Shown here in pieces: positions 1 to 10,803 of a DNA stretch of 64,000 bases. The notes under the pieces are model-generated. The model did not search any database, was not told the origin of the DNA, and saw nothing but the letters and a program-made list of their open reading frames with translations. The first letter of the stretch is position 1; every line of letters begins with the position of its first letter. The DNA comes from Talpa occidentalis (Eukaryota > Chordata > Mammalia > Eulipotyphla > Talpidae), in contig NW_023601212.1 of assembly GCF_014898055.3 (NCBI RefSeq), positions 38,986,329 to 39,050,328 on the forward strand, read 5' to 3'. The position numbers and the translations under genes were made by a program.

Positions 1-93
1 CCTCACCCTGGCCGGGGATCGAACCGGCACTGCAGAGGCCGCGGGCAGTTTCGCAGCCCAGCATTCAACCACTGCACCACCAGGGGAGGCCCA
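1..93 (-). mobile_element. tRNA-derived SINE, younger type, cut by window edge
   Basis: The reversed B box (GGGGATCGAACC) and A box head are visible; the tail is left of the window. Confidence 0.9.
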
Positions 94-522
94 GGATCTT
101 CTTTAGTGTGCTCCAGGAGCAGCCAGGAGGCCAGCATTGTTGGGGTAAAGGAGGGGGACAATGGAAGGAAATAAAGGTGGGGAGCTGACAGGGCATACTG
201 TGCAGGGCCTTGTGGGCAGCCAGGAAGACTTTGGCTTTTACTCTCAGCTAGGTGCCAAGGAGAGTTCTGGACAAAGCAGGGACAAGTCTGCACAGAAGTA
301 CTCACAGGCGCCTTCTGTGGAGGTAAAGTCTGGAGCTGGGAGATCCAGACAGAGGGAAAGAATGGGTACAGATAAGCAATGATGGGGCTGACCAGGGTAG
401 AGGCAGATTATGGATTTTATCTTGATGACTATGCTGACAATACATACATGACCCTTGAACAACAAAGGCTTGAATTGCTAAGATCCACTTACATATGGAT
501 TTTCTTATAAACAGCAAATATA

Positions 523-792
523 GAGCCTCCCCGGTGGTGCAGCAGGTTGAGTGCTGCACTGTGAAGCTGTCCGCAGCCTCTGCAATGAGGGTTTGATTCC
601 CAGTCAGCCAGGGAGAAATCCACATGGCGCGGCAGACCTCTCCTGCCTCACCCACTGCTCCCCTCAACAGTGTCTTCAGTGTGTCTTCCTGTTCTGCTCC
701 CCACTTTCTCTGGTGAATTCTCTCACCCTCCTGTGCCTCTGACTTGTACCCCAGTTCTTGTATGTATAAATAAATCTTAAAAAAAAAAAAAA
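523..792 (+). mobile_element. tRNA-derived SINE
   Basis: Full length, flanked by target-site duplication AGCAAATATA at 513-522 and 793-802. Confidence 0.93.
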
Positions 793-896
793 AGCAAATA
801 TAAACTGAAGTTATCCATAAATACAGTACAGAACAGTAAATGTATTTTGTCGTATGATTTTTTTGTGCTGAAACCCATGATTGCTCTTATGATTTT

Positions 897-1145
897 TTTT
901 TAAAGATTTATTTATTTATGCATACAAGAACTGGGGTACGGGCCAGAGGTGCAAGAGACAGAGTGGGGAACAGAAAAGGCAGATTGACTGAAATACACTG
1001 CTGAGGGGAGTGGTAGGCGAGACAGGAGAGTTCTGCTGCGCCATGTGGGTAGCTCCCTGGCTGGCCGGGCATTGAACTCGTGCTACAGAGGCTGTGGATA
1101 GCTTCATAGGTTGTGTCTTAACCCCTTGTGCCACTAGGAAGAACC
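897..1145 (-). mobile_element. tRNA-derived SINE, older type
   Basis: Perfect 14-base duplication GCTCTTATGATTTT at 883-896 and 1146-1159. Confidence 0.94.
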
Positions 1146-1507
1146 GCTCTTATGATTTTGAATAACAATTTCTTTTCTCCAGTTTGCCTTATTATAAGAA
1201 AATGGTTCTAATACAAAGAACATATGAAATATGTGTTAATTATTAAGGTTCTTGATAAAGTTAACAACAAGCTATTAATGGTTAAATTTTGGAAGTGTCA
1301 AAAGTTATGTGCAGAGTTGCAGCCATGTGGGGGTTGGCTCCCTTTACTCCTGGGGTTGTCCAAGGCTCAGCTATGACTGTATTCACTGACGGTTTGTCTG
1401 TCTCCCCAACTAAGCTCCTTGAGGGCAGCAGATATAACTTGGTTTTCTTCCCTCATGTCCCTTAGTTTCTCTACAGAGTAGAAGCTCTATTAAAATCATT
1501 ATATGAG

Positions 1508-1776
1508 GGGCCTCCCTGGTGGCACAACGGGTTAAGACAAAGCACTATGAAGCTAGCTGCAGCCACTGCGGCACGAGTTCGATCCCCGGCCAGGTAAGTG
1601 ACCCACATGGAACAGCAGATCTCTCCGGACTCACCCACTGCTCCCCTCAGCAGTGTATTTCAGTCAATCTGCCTGTTCTGCTCCCCACTCTGTCTCTGGT
1701 GAATCTTCTCACCCCCTGCACCTCTGGCCTGTAACCTAGCTCTTGTATGCATAAATAAATAAATCTTTAAAAAAAA
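1508..1776 (+). mobile_element. tRNA-derived SINE, older type
   Basis: Flanks AAATCATTATATGA and AAATCATAATATGA differ at one base, which suggests age. Confidence 0.92.
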
Positions 1777-2171
1777 TCATAATATGAATATTTAATGCAG
1801 CTTCCATTGTTTAAAGCACTGCTGAGAACCTACTATGACTTGACACTGGGGAAAAGACTGTGGGGGAAAAAATCCATGAGTTAAAAGGGGCTTTGAAGAA
1901 AAATAAGGGGGAGTGGAAGGAGGAGTAGAAACAAGGGCTGTAGAATCGAGGAAGGGAGGGAGCCTTGGGCACAGCTGCAGGCAGAGAGGCCCAGAGAGAA
2001 GGAAGAAAAGCCCCGCAGTGGAGAGGGGGCCATGCTTGGCATATTTGAGAACCAGCCAGGAGACCAATGTGGCTGGAAGACTATGAGGAGCCAAGAGGGA
2101 GGTGGGAAAAGAGGTTGTATTGCTGGGTGATTGGCAACAGATAAGCGCAGTCAGTGTTCGCCCAGACTCAC

Positions 2172-2243
2172 CTTGACCATGATCTCCACACGGCTGTGGG
2201 AGAACTTCTCAATGACGGACTCGATCCAGATCAGTGGCTTCAC
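2172..2243 (-). CDS. AP1M2: AP1M2 exon 8 (residues 273-296), last exon in the window
   Basis: It encodes VKPLIWIESVIEKFSHSRVE plus IMVK and ends in a good GTGAGT donor, so the gene continues leftwards. No further AP1M2 exon is visible between 1 and 2,171. Confidence 0.95.
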
Positions 2244-5200
2244 CTGGATTGAAGGTAAAGGAAAAGAGTTCTTGGAGCACCTGGAGTCAGATCTCCCCTC
2301 CTACTAGGTGTGGTTTGACTTTGCCTTACCTGGGTGCTGAGGCGGTAGGACATGAGCTCAAAGTCACCATCAGGCGGGATGAAAGAGATGGTGCGGTCAT
2401 TGTCAAAGCGAGAGAGACGCACACACTGGTGGAATTTCACATCTTCCAGCTCCACAGACTTGTTCTTGCTCCCTGAAACTCGGAGCGGACCAAGTAGGGT
2501 GACCCTGGGGGCTGGGGCAGATTTCCTACCCATACCTTCTCCACCTATTGCTACTATAACCTCATTTTGCTGATGAGGAAACAGATTCAGTGGATGAGCA
2601 AATTACCCAGAGTCACCCAGTTGGTCGGGGCAGAGCCAGGATCTGAGCCCAGGCAATCTGGCTCACAGTCAGATTCTCAAGTGTGATATTATTCTATCTC
2701 CTACTCGCACCAGAATGTCAGCTCTATGAAGTGAGGGATTGCTTTCTGCTTGGGAGACACTCAATAATGCAGCAGCCTTTGCTTAGTGAGCCAGTAGCCT
2801 CAGTTTTGGGTCTACCCAGAAGAGGGCGTGCAAGCTCTTATTTCAGAACCCCCAGCAATTTTCTGGGTCTCCAGATGAGTGCAGTCCCCCACTCCCAAGG
2901 GTGGCCCTCTCCAGGAGCTTACGGCCAGTGAGTTCGAAGAGCACACGGTCATTGAGGCCCAGCCGTAGCTCTGGCATTCCAGACAAAAACACCTTGAGCT
3001 TGATGGTACCCACAATCTCACTCAGCAGGACGCTGCCATTGGCATTGACCTGAGGATGCACACATAGGGGTCAGCAAGGATAGGTGCCCCTCTCCTGACC
3101 AGAGGCCTTGGCAGGGGTAGAGCAGAAAGGTGGAGACTCACCAGCAGGTTGACTGACTCTATGACATCAATAAAGACCTCGTTTTTCTTGTACTTGATGC
3201 CCTCAGAGCGCCAAGACACAGCATTGGTGACAGTGGGTGGCACGCGTGACCTTCCAGTCTCCAGCTTGTTGCCCTGCTGGGTGATGTACCTGGCAGGAGC
3301 AGGAAAGCAGGGCGAACAAGCAGCTGGACCCAGAACACCTCAACTTCTTACCACCCATTACCCACACATGGCTGCCCCACAGCCCACTCACTCCTGCAGG
3401 ATCTTGCTGTCAGTGGTCTGTGGGAAGCCGAAGTCCATGAGCTCATCCAGCAGCTCATAGACTATGACAAAATTGTCTCGAATGCTCTCCTCTTCCAACT
3501 CCTTGAAGTACTCAGAGAATACCTGGAAGCCAGGAGGGAAAGAAACACCCTCAGAAGTATAACTAGTGTAACTGTGGACATGGGCTACATTCCCACTCAG
3601 CCAGTCATCCAGAAAGCAACTGTGGTGCACCTACTACATGTTGGTGTCAGGACATTCATGGTGATCAAAGCAGGCAGGGTCCTGCCCTGGGGAAAATGGA
3701 CTGGTAATGGAACCAATATAAGCCAACATGCTGGGTGCAATAAGCAAGAAAACACAAATGAAGTCGGAGCCCTTCTAGAAGTAGTAAGGTCGAGTAAGAC
3801 TTCCTAGAGGAGGGAGTGGAAGGGCTCACAACATTTTTTGTAGACCATGTGTATTTGGTGATGTGGATGGCCCCCCACAGAATAAGGTTTATAATTACAT
3901 AAAATAAAATACACAGGATAGCAAAGGAAACTTGCTAGGCAAAAATAAATCTAAGCTCACAGACTTCCTTCAGGAAGCCCATAAACCTTTGGTTGGAGTT
4001 CCTGGGGATTAGCAGAGAATCTACCACTCATCCTACATTTAGAGCACCTTCTGTCCCTTGTTCTGCTCCATCCCACTGGCTTTCTTTCTTTTTTTTTTTT
4101 TAAGATTTATTTATTTATGCATACAAGAGCTGAGGTCAGATGTGCAGGAGGTGAGAGGATTCACCAGAGACAGAGTGGGGAACAGAACAGGCAGATCCAC
4201 TGAAACACACTGCTGACGGGGGCAGCGGGAGAGACTGGAGAGGTCTGCTGTGCCATGTGGGTCAGCTCCCCAGCTGGGGATTGAACTCATGCTGCAGTGG
4301 CTGCAGATTGCTTCACAGTGCTGAGACTTAACCCTTTGCACCACCAGGGAAGCCCTCACTGGCTTTCTTTCTTGTCCTACCACAGGGCTTTTGCTTTTGC
4401 TGTTCCCTTTGCCTGGAACACACTTCTAAAAGCTCCTTATCACTCAAGTGTCACCTCCCTCTGCCCCTTCCTCCAAGTATCATGGTGACTAGTGCCCAGT
4501 AATTAGTTATCATAATGTCCTATTTCATCTTCATGCCCTGTAACTGCTCAGGATAGGCAGGGATGATGTCTCTCTTCTTTCCTTTCCCACAAGAAGGAGA
4601 CGAATCAGTAAATATTTCTTGTTTGTTGAATAGTATTCACTGAGCACTCTCTCAGACATACAGACTGGCATATAGTAAGCAAACAATAAATTGTGATTTC
4701 ATAACTTGAGTGAGAGTGCTAATAATCACAAACCTTTATTAAACACTTACTGTATACTGAGCACTGTTATAGGCACTTCAGAGATATGAATTTGAGGCAG
4801 AACTTACCACTCCCAGTTTAGAGGAACAAAGATGACCAATGACTAGCTCAAGGTGACACAGCTAGGAAATGAGGGTGCTGGGATGGAAGCCCAGTTCCCT
4901 TGGGTTTTGATTTGAGCCATATACCCTTTGGAGACCTCTTTGGTCCTTGCCCTGCAGGGAGAGATGATCTAATGGCAGCTAATGAGAACACAGAGTGATG
5001 GGGTTTTGATGGGGGCAGCGCTGGCAGCTGTAAACCCCGAGGCATGCCCAGAGGAGTCAGGAAATGGTTCCCAGGAGAAAGGAATCCTGAAAGAGGAAGG
5101 CAAGGCAGGTGGACAAACAGACCAACCGGCTAACAGGAGGCCAAGACCTACCTCTACTGTCTTGTAGAGGAATGAGTACACCAGGGAGGCATTGGCATTC

Positions 5201-8200
5201 TTCAGCGTGGTGGCCACCACTGCAGGCATTGAAGTTAAGGAAAAGGCACCATTTTGGAGCATACAAATAGAGCACAGACCCCAACAGACATACCCCCTCC
5301 CCACATACCGTATCCAGTCCCCTGCCACCACCCCCATGTCTATCCACCCTCCCTCCTACCCCTCTGATATGCTGTGCAATACCTATCTCAGCCCACCCCT
5401 CTGGACCCAAGCTTTTGCTACTCCATGCCCCCAGGGATTCCACCTGGGAAGGATACAGTAGAGGTTGCTATGTTTGATCCACAAGAAGTGGACCCGGCCA
5501 TGACTCAGCAGTGGTGCCAGGGCACCCTCTTCCTCCCGCTGCATGAGCAGAGGCATGAAGTATTCAATCTCACTCATGGGAATGTCACCCTTGTAGTTGC
5601 GGCTGATGAGGGGCTAAGGGGGAGCAGAGAAGCATTGGTCACTGCTCCACTTGCATACCCTCCACTCAAGAGCATCAGAGTGCCTGCGTATCACTCTGCT
5701 GCTTCCTGGTTGAGGGGTCTGGGCAAGGCTCCACCTTTTTTTTATTTTTAAAGATTTATTTATTTTTGCATACAAGAACTGGAGTGTAGGCCAGAGGTGC
5801 GGGAGGTGAGAGGATTCACCAGAGACAGAGTGGGGACCAGAACAGGCAGATCTACTGAAATACACTGCAGAGGGGAGAAGCAGGCGAGACAGGAGAGGTC
5901 TGCTGCGCCATGTGGGTAGATGCCTGGCCGGGGATTGAACTCTTGCTGCACTGGCTGGCAATAGCTTGATAGTGCTGACTTTAACCCCTGGGGGTTTAAC
6001 ACCAGGGAGGCCCAAGGCTCCACCTTTTGGTACCTCAGTTTTGTCCTCTGCAAAATGGGTGAGTGATTAACAACAGCTAATATGTCTAGAGCCCTCTCTG
6101 AGGGCTGTGAGTAGTGATATCCTCTTTATTCCACAAATGAGGAAACTGAGGTATTGTGGGTTTGCTAGACTTAAGTGGCCTGTTCAGCCACCATTTTTCC
6201 TTTTTTTTTAAGTTTTTTTTTTTTTTAAGATTTATTTAATTTATTTATGCATACAAGAACTGGGCTGTAGGCCAGAGGTGGAGGGGGGTGAGAAGATTCA
6301 CCAGAGACAGAGTCGGGAGCAGAATGGGCAGATCTACTGAAATACATTGCTGAGGGGAGCAGTGGATGAGACAGGAGAGGTCTGCTGTGCCATGTGGGTC
6401 AGCTCCCTGGCCAGGGACTGAACTCAGGCCACAGTGGCTGCTGACAGTTTCATAGTGCTGAGATTTTAACCCTTGTACCACCATGGAGGCCCGGCCACCA
6501 TCTCTCTTTTTTTTTTTAATCAACTTTATTATTTTTTTTAAAGATTTATTTATTTATACAACACTGGGTACAGCCAGAAGCGCGGGAGGGTGAGAGAACC
6601 CACCAGAGCCAGAGCAGGAAGCAGAGCAGGCAGAAGGACCGAAGTACACTGCTGAGGGGAGCAGCGGGACGCAGGAGAGGTCTGCGCGCCATGTGGGACC
6701 CTCCCCTGGCGGCTGGGGATTGAACCGGCGCTGCAGAGGCTGCAGGCAGCTTCGCAACCCAGCGCTCAACGGCTCCACCACCGGGGAGGCCCCGGCCACC
6801 ATTTCTTACCTGCAGTTCTGCATTCCTTTTTTTTTTTTTTTCCAAGATTTTATTTTTCTTTTTATACAAGAGCTTTGGTACAGGCCAGAGGCACGGGAGG
6901 GTGAGAGGATTCACCAGAGACAGAGTTGGGAACACAATAGGCAGACAACAGAAATACATTGCTGAGGGGAGCAGTGGGCATAACAGGAGAGGTCTGTGGC
7001 ACCATGTGGGATTCTCGCCAGCCAGCCAGCCAGGATCGAACTCGCATCATGGAGGCTGCAAACAGCTTCACAGCACAGCACTCAACCTGTTGCGCCACGG
7101 GGAAGCCCTGCAGTTCCTCATTCCTATACAAGGTCAGAACTGCCTAGTCAATCAGTTATAGGTGCCCAACCTTACAAGGCACCTTACAATTCAATCAAAA
7201 GCAGAAAGCTTGGGCCTTCCTGGTGGTGCAAGGGGTTAAAGCACCGCACTATGAAGCAATTCGCAGCCTCTGCAGCATGAGTTCGATCCCCAGCCGGCCA
7301 GGGAGCAACCCACATGGTGCAGCAGACCTCTCCTGACTCGCCCACTGCTCTCCTCAACAGTGTATTTCAGTCAGTCTGCCTGTTCTGTTCCCCACTCTGT
7401 CTCTGGTGGGTCCTCTCACCCACTGCATCTCTGGCCTGTACCCCAGCTCTTGTATGCATAAATAAATCTTAAAAAAAAAAAAAAAAAAAAGAGCAGAAAG
7501 CCTGATCACCCCGGGAAGGGTATGCATTATAAGGTATGATCGGAAACGCCTGGGGGGGCCATTGACTGATACATGACAAGAGACCATGGAAGTTGATCAG
7601 TGGAATGCCTTGTTGATAAGATTGGAACCATGGCTGGGGGTCTGGGATCTGGTTTCGATTACAACACATGGACATCAAGCAGATAAGAATTATCTGGTCA
7701 GGGCCTCCCTAGTGGCGCAAGGGGTTAAGCGCAACACTATGAAGCTATCAGCAGCTGGCAGGCCAGGGGAGCACCCCACATGGCGCAGCAGACCTCTCCT
7801 GCCTTGCCTGCTGCTCCCCTCAGTAATGTATTTCAGTAGATGTGCCTGTTCTGCTCCCCACTCTCCCTGGTGAATCCTCTCACCCCCCCCCACCCCCCGC
7901 ACCTCTGGCTTACACCCCAGTTCTTGTATGCATACATAAATAAATCTTTTAAAAAATAAAATAAAAGACAAAGCAAATGACAGATTTCAGAAAGGGATAA
8001 GGCAGCCCCCAAAGGTCTCTTGCCCCTGATATCTTCCCCATATATTAATACTGTGGAGTGTGAAGGGAATAAAAAGAACAATTTCAGTTGATTGAAATGT
8101 TTGGAGCAGGGCTCCTGGGCCAAGTAGTTTACAAGCATCGAGGACTATTAATTCTTATTGGGTGAGGACCACTGTTACCCCCTTTTTAAAGGATAGGTAG

Positions 8201-8457
8201 ATTGAGGTTCAGAGAAGTGAAGCCCCTTTTCCGCAGACACACGGCCAGTAAACAGGGCAGGTGGGATCACAGCCTGGACTCCCAGGGGGTGGGGGAGGGG
8301 TGTTGCCACGCCCCCCATGGCTTTCTGGGGCCTCCCTACCGGCGAGGCAGGGCCGCCCCTAGATCCGGGAGAGCACAGCCTTACCTATATATCCACCGAA
8401 CCCCGCCAACCTCACCTTGCCCTTGACATCCAGGATGAAGACAGCCGAGGCGGACAT
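2172..8457 (-). CDS. AP1M2: AP-1 complex subunit mu-2 (mu1B), 5' two thirds of the coding sequence in eight exons; 3' end lies left of the window
   Basis: Eight exons joined in order encode 296 residues that read as the AP-1 medium chain; human mu1B has 423. Residues 1-140 form the longin-like N-terminal domain; the mu homology domain, which binds tyrosine-based sorting signals, starts near residue 160 and is cut by the window edge. I chose mu1B over ubiquitous mu1A from paralog-specific stretches such as KKNEVFIDVIESVNLL, GSVLLSEIVGTIKLKV and LFELTGR. In the family, AP-1B sorts cargo to the basolateral membrane of polarised epithelial cells from recycling endosomes and the trans-Golgi network. 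All internal borders are GT-AG and all phases agree; no stop or frameshift is seen. About 127 codons should lie beyond position 1. Confidence 0.95.
2330..2472 (-). CDS. AP1M2: AP1M2 exon 7 (residues 225-272)
   Basis: It encodes SKNKSVELEDVKFHQCVRL and then RFDNDRTISFIPPDGDFELM, continuing the cargo-binding beta sandwich. Acceptor TTTCAG, donor GTAAGG. Confidence 0.96.
2530..2790 (+). repeat. MIR followed by an L2 fragment in AP1M2 intron 6
   Basis: 2,535-2,675 contains the MIR core (GATGAGGAAAC, then AGCCAGGATCTGAGCCCAGG). 2,680-2,790 resembles the L2 3' end (CAGAATGTCAGCTCTATGA). Confidence 0.7.
2923..3049 (-). CDS. AP1M2: AP1M2 exon 6 (residues 183-224)
   Basis: It encodes VNANGSVLLSEIVGTIKLK followed by FLSGMPELRLGLNDR and FELTGR, part of the signal-binding domain. 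Donor GTAAGC; the final Arg codon is split one to two. Confidence 0.96.
3142..3289 (-). CDS. AP1M2: AP1M2 exon 5 (residues 133-182)
   Basis: It runs from YITQQGNKLETGRSRVPP through TNAVSWRSEGIKYKKNEVF. The linker ends and the mu homology domain begins here. PPTVTN and DVIESVNLL fit mu1B better than mu1A. Confidence 0.96.
3392..3522 (-). CDS. AP1M2: AP1M2 exon 4 (residues 90-132)
   Basis: It encodes VFSEYFKELEEESIRDNF followed by YELLDELMDFGFPQTTDS, the most conserved helical block of AP-1 mu chains. Donor GTGAGT; the last codon is split two to one. Confidence 0.96.
3540..4073. other. AP1M2 intron 3, proximal part
   Basis: About 530 bases next to exon 4 with no recognised repeat or exon; partly A-rich and L2-like. 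Confidence 0.4.
4091..4356 (-). mobile_element. tRNA-derived SINE in the L2 of AP1M2 intron 3
   Basis: 17-base duplication CACTGGCTTTCTTTCTT at 4074-4090 and 4357-4373. Confidence 0.94.
4374..4700 (+). repeat. L2 LINE 3' end
   Basis: The phrase GGCTTTTGCTTTTGCTGTTCC plus downstream CCTGGAACACACTTCT is diagnostic of the L2 3' region. The SINE at 4,091 split its left border. Confidence 0.75.
4715..4895 (+). repeat. MIR element
   Basis: It begins with ATTAAACACTTACTGTATAC and continues to GGTGACACAGCTAGGAAATG, the usual MIR order. Confidence 0.8.
5152..5219 (-). CDS. AP1M2: AP1M2 exon 3 (residues 67-89)
   Basis: It encodes VATTLKNANASLVYSFLYK and ends TVE. Acceptor CTGCAG, donor GTAGGT, length 68; it brings the frame back to a codon border. 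Confidence 0.94.
5457..5613 (-). CDS. AP1M2: AP1M2 exon 2 (residues 15-66)
   Basis: It starts PLISRNYKGD and ends HSNLY plus one base. It carries most of the longin-like fold, including the EEEGALAPLL stretch. The donor reads GTATCC, weak at +4 to +6; the upstream 2.8-kb intron holds six SINEs. Confidence 0.95.
5740..6013 (-). mobile_element. tRNA-derived SINE in AP1M2 intron 1
   Basis: Duplication AAGGCTCCACCTTTT at 5725-5739 and 6014-6028. It sits 127 bases upstream of AP1M2 exon 2. Confidence 0.93.
6205..6492 (-). mobile_element. tRNA-derived SINE, first of a stacked pair
   Basis: Flanked by GCCACCAT motifs at 6187 and 6494; a second SINE lies at the same target on its right. Confidence 0.88.
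6533..6792 (-). mobile_element. tRNA-derived SINE, younger type, second of a stacked pair
   Basis: Lies between the second and third GCCACCAT copies (6494, 6795). It has the younger-type tail region reading ACTGGGTACAGCCAGAAGCG on the plus strand. Confidence 0.9.
6843..7106 (-). mobile_element. tRNA-derived SINE in AP1M2 intron 1
   Basis: Imperfect duplication CTGCAGTTCTGCATTCCT near 6,811 and CTGCAGTTCCTCATTCCT at 7,107. Confidence 0.9.
7210..7491 (+). mobile_element. tRNA-derived SINE, older type
   Basis: Flanked by AGCAGAAAGC at 7,200 and again after the A tail at 7,492. Confidence 0.9.
7700..7965 (+). mobile_element. tRNA-derived SINE, older type, shortened body
   Basis: The B box region is partly deleted around 7,755; head and tail are intact. 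Confidence 0.88.
8416..8457 (-). CDS. AP1M2: AP1M2 exon 1, coding part (residues 1-14)
   Basis: The ATG is the complement of 8455-8457 and the exon encodes MSASAVFILDVKGK, the usual start of mu1 chains. A GTGAGG donor follows and the exon ends on a codon border. Position and homology fix the start. Confidence 0.95.
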
Positions 8458-8660
8458 GGTGGAGCCAGGCGGACCTAGGAGGGAGGGCCAGGAGGCGACA
8501 GCGGTGCCGCTTCCTTCTTCCTGCGGAAGCCCAGAGTGCAGGTGAGGGCCCAGGTGAGCACGTCTTAAAGGAGAGGCCGTCAGGTGAGTGCTGCGGTCCG
8601 CCGACACAAAGACCAGGGCGGGACTAAGAGGGGCGGGGTTTGGAGTGGAATTGCTGCCCC
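8458..8660 (-). promoter_or_regulatory. AP1M2: AP1M2 promoter and 5' UTR region
   Basis: About 200 GC-rich bases precede the ATG and include a GC box (GGGGCGGGG near 8,630). No TATA box is evident. The transcription start cannot be placed from sequence alone. Confidence 0.55.
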
Positions 8661-8705
8661 GCCTCATTTTACCTTTGCACACTTGTGTGCTGATGGGGAG
8701 ATCCC

Positions 8706-8765
8706 AAACATCCATCCCTCCATCCATCCATCCATCCCTCCATCCATCCATCCATCCATCCATCC
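8706..8765. repeat. (CATC)n microsatellite upstream of AP1M2
   Basis: Tandem CATC units broken by two CCTC variants. It lies about 250 bases upstream of the AP1M2 start codon. A short (ATTC)n run follows at 8,873-8,900. Confidence 0.95.
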
Positions 8766-8939
8766 GTTTTTCCTGTCTTTCCCAGGAGTTTGTGAGGCCC
8801 ATAGGTCAAGGTCTGTGTGCATACACGTGTCCACATTGAGTGCCCAGCACTGGGTACTCAATACTATCTGTTTCATTCATTCATTCATTTATTCATTCAT
8901 ACAATATATATTTACCACTTGATTTATCCTTTTACTCAA

Positions 8940-9350
8940 ATACTCATTAGTAAATTCTTTCAGGAACTATGGAAAGGACTCTGAACAGGACAAACATAGT
9001 TGCTTCTATTTTTATTCCTAGTGTTATTATTCCAAAAACATTTACAAGCTCCTGCTATGTGACACTAAGATATTAACAAAGTGTTGAAAATATAGACATT
9101 ATTATACTATAATTATTATAATTGCCATTCAACATTTATTGTACACCAACTGTGTGCTGGAGCAGACATGAAAACTGTTTTCATTATGGTGATGGTTGAT
9201 TATTCACTAGGTGGTTCTATTTAGGAACTCCTAATGTTGGGTGCATATATATATTTGGAATTATTATATCCTCTTTACATCTTGATGGACACCTTTATTA
9301 CCATATAATGTCCTTCTTTCTCTTATTACAGCCTTTGTTTTAAAGTCTAT
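8940..9350 (-). repeat. Antisense L1 ORF2 fragment
   Basis: From about 9,190 the plus strand reads as reverse-complemented L1 ORF2 (GTTGGGTGCATATATAT, then ATGTCCTTCTTTCTCTTA). The part before 9,190 is AT-rich and only weakly L1-like. It continues at 9,688-9,730 after the SINE. Confidence 0.65.
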
Positions 9351-9354
9351 TTTG

Positions 9355-9674
9355 GGGCCTCCCAGTGGCGCAGCGGTTGAGCGCTGGGTTGCGAAGCTGC
9401 CCGCGGCCTCTGCAGCGCCGGTTCGATCCCAGGCTGCTCCCCAGCCACCGGAGGAGGGTCCCACATGGCGCACAGACCTCTCTCCTGCCGCCCGCTGCTC
9501 CCCTCAGCAGTGTACTTCGGTCTTTCTGCCTGCTCTGCTCCCCGCTCTGGCTCTGGTGAATTCTCTCACCCTCCTGCACTTCTGACTGTACCCAGTGCAT
9601 GTATAAACAAAAAACAAAACATACAAATAAATAAATAAATAAATAACATGCCTCTATAAAAAAAATAAATAAAT
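9355..9674 (+). mobile_element. tRNA-derived SINE, younger type with tail extension
   Basis: Perfect duplication AAAGTCTATTTTG at 9342-9354 and 9675-9687. After the AAAT repeats the tail carries ACATGCCTCTATAAA at 9646-9660, shared with two other copies. Confidence 0.95.
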
Positions 9675-9946
9675 AAAGTCTATTTTGTCTGATATAAGTA
9701 TGGTTCTACCAGCTGTTGTTCTATAGACTGAGAAATAGACAAAGCCACTCCACTTCACTGCTCTCTTTCTAGGGAGGACAGAGAGGCAAACAACATAAAA
9801 ACAAAAATCAAGATCCCTGGTGAGAATGGGGGTGCAGAAGGCAACTGAACCAGCAGCTGGGGGCTAGGTGTGTGTGATAGAGAATGAATAGGGAACCATA
9901 GACAGGAGATCAGAGAAGGAGGTGACACATGAAATTTTTCCACTTT

Positions 9947-10520
9947 TTTTAAGGTTTATTTTAATAAATCCTTTAAAAAATTTTAAAAATAAAGATTTAT
10001 TGGGGCCTCCCCTGGTGGCACAGTGGTTGAGCTTTGGGCTGCAAAGCTGCCCGCAGCCTCTGCAGCTGGTTTGATCCCCAGCCACCGGCAAGGGTCCCAC
10101 ATGGTGCGCAGACCTCTCCTGCGACTCCCGCTGCTCCCCTCAGCAGTGTATTTTGTCATTCTGCCTGTTCTGTTCCCTGCTCTGGCTCTGGTGAATTCTC
10201 TCGCCCTCCCACGCTTCTGACTGTACCCAGTGCTTGTATAAATAAATAAATAAATCTTTAAAAAAACAAAGATTTATTTTATGTGTTTATGCATACAAGA
10301 ACTGGGTTGTAGGCCAGAGGTGCAGGCAATGAAAGGATTCATCAGAGACAGAGTGGGGAGCATAACAGGCAGATCCACTGAAATACACCAGTGGGAGAGA
10401 TAGGAGAGGTCTGCTGTGCCATGTGGGTTAGCTCCCTGGCCTGGATCTAAGTCATGTTGCAGTGCCTGGTGATAGCCTGATAGCACTGAGACTTTAACCC
10501 CTGCGCTACCAAGGAGGCCA
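9947..10520 (-). mobile_element. tRNA-derived SINE, split by a plus-strand SINE
   Basis: The tail (9,947-10,001) and body (10,268-10,520) are separated by the nested copy. Flanked by TTTTCCACTTT at 9936 and 10521. Confidence 0.88.
10002..10267 (+). mobile_element. tRNA-derived SINE, younger type, nested in another SINE tail
   Basis: Duplication AAAGATTTATT at 9991-10001 and 10268-10278 is the tail of the minus-strand SINE that it interrupts. Confidence 0.92.
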
Positions 10521-10531
10521 TTTTCCACTTT

Positions 10532-10803
10532 CCATTTTTTTTAAAGGTTAATTTATTTATGCATACAAGAGCCAGGGTGCAGGTCAGAGGTGCAGGGGGT
10601 GAGAGGATTCACCAGAGAGAGAGTTGGGAGCAGGACAGGTGGATCCACTGAAATGCACTGCTGAGGGGGGCAGCGGGCAAGACAGGAGAGGTCTGCTGCA
10701 CCATGTGGGTCACCTCCCTGGCTGGGGATTAAATTTGTGCTGCAGTGGCTGCAGATAGCTTCATAGTGCTTCGACTTAGCCTCTTGTGCCACCAGGGAGG
10801 CCC
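10532..10803 (-). mobile_element. tRNA-derived SINE, stacked on the previous one
   Basis: Lies between TTTTCCACTTT at 10521-10531 and TTTTCCACTTTT at 10807-10818. Confidence 0.9.

Larger units (their letters stand above)
1..2171. other. AP1M2 intron 8 (5' part): SINEs and L2 relics
   Basis: Holds four SINEs listed separately. Old L2-like pieces in minus orientation lie near 100-400 and 1,850-2,090, and an L2-like plus piece near 1,380-1,460. No exon is recognised. Confidence 0.7.

Noticed and set aside
8584..8922. Open frames with [10 protein letters not shown] repeats
   Set aside because: Translation of the (CATC)n microsatellite.
9355..9450. A and B boxes suggesting tRNA genes
   Set aside because: They belong to the SINE heads; no cloverleaf with paired acceptor stem and 3' end is present.
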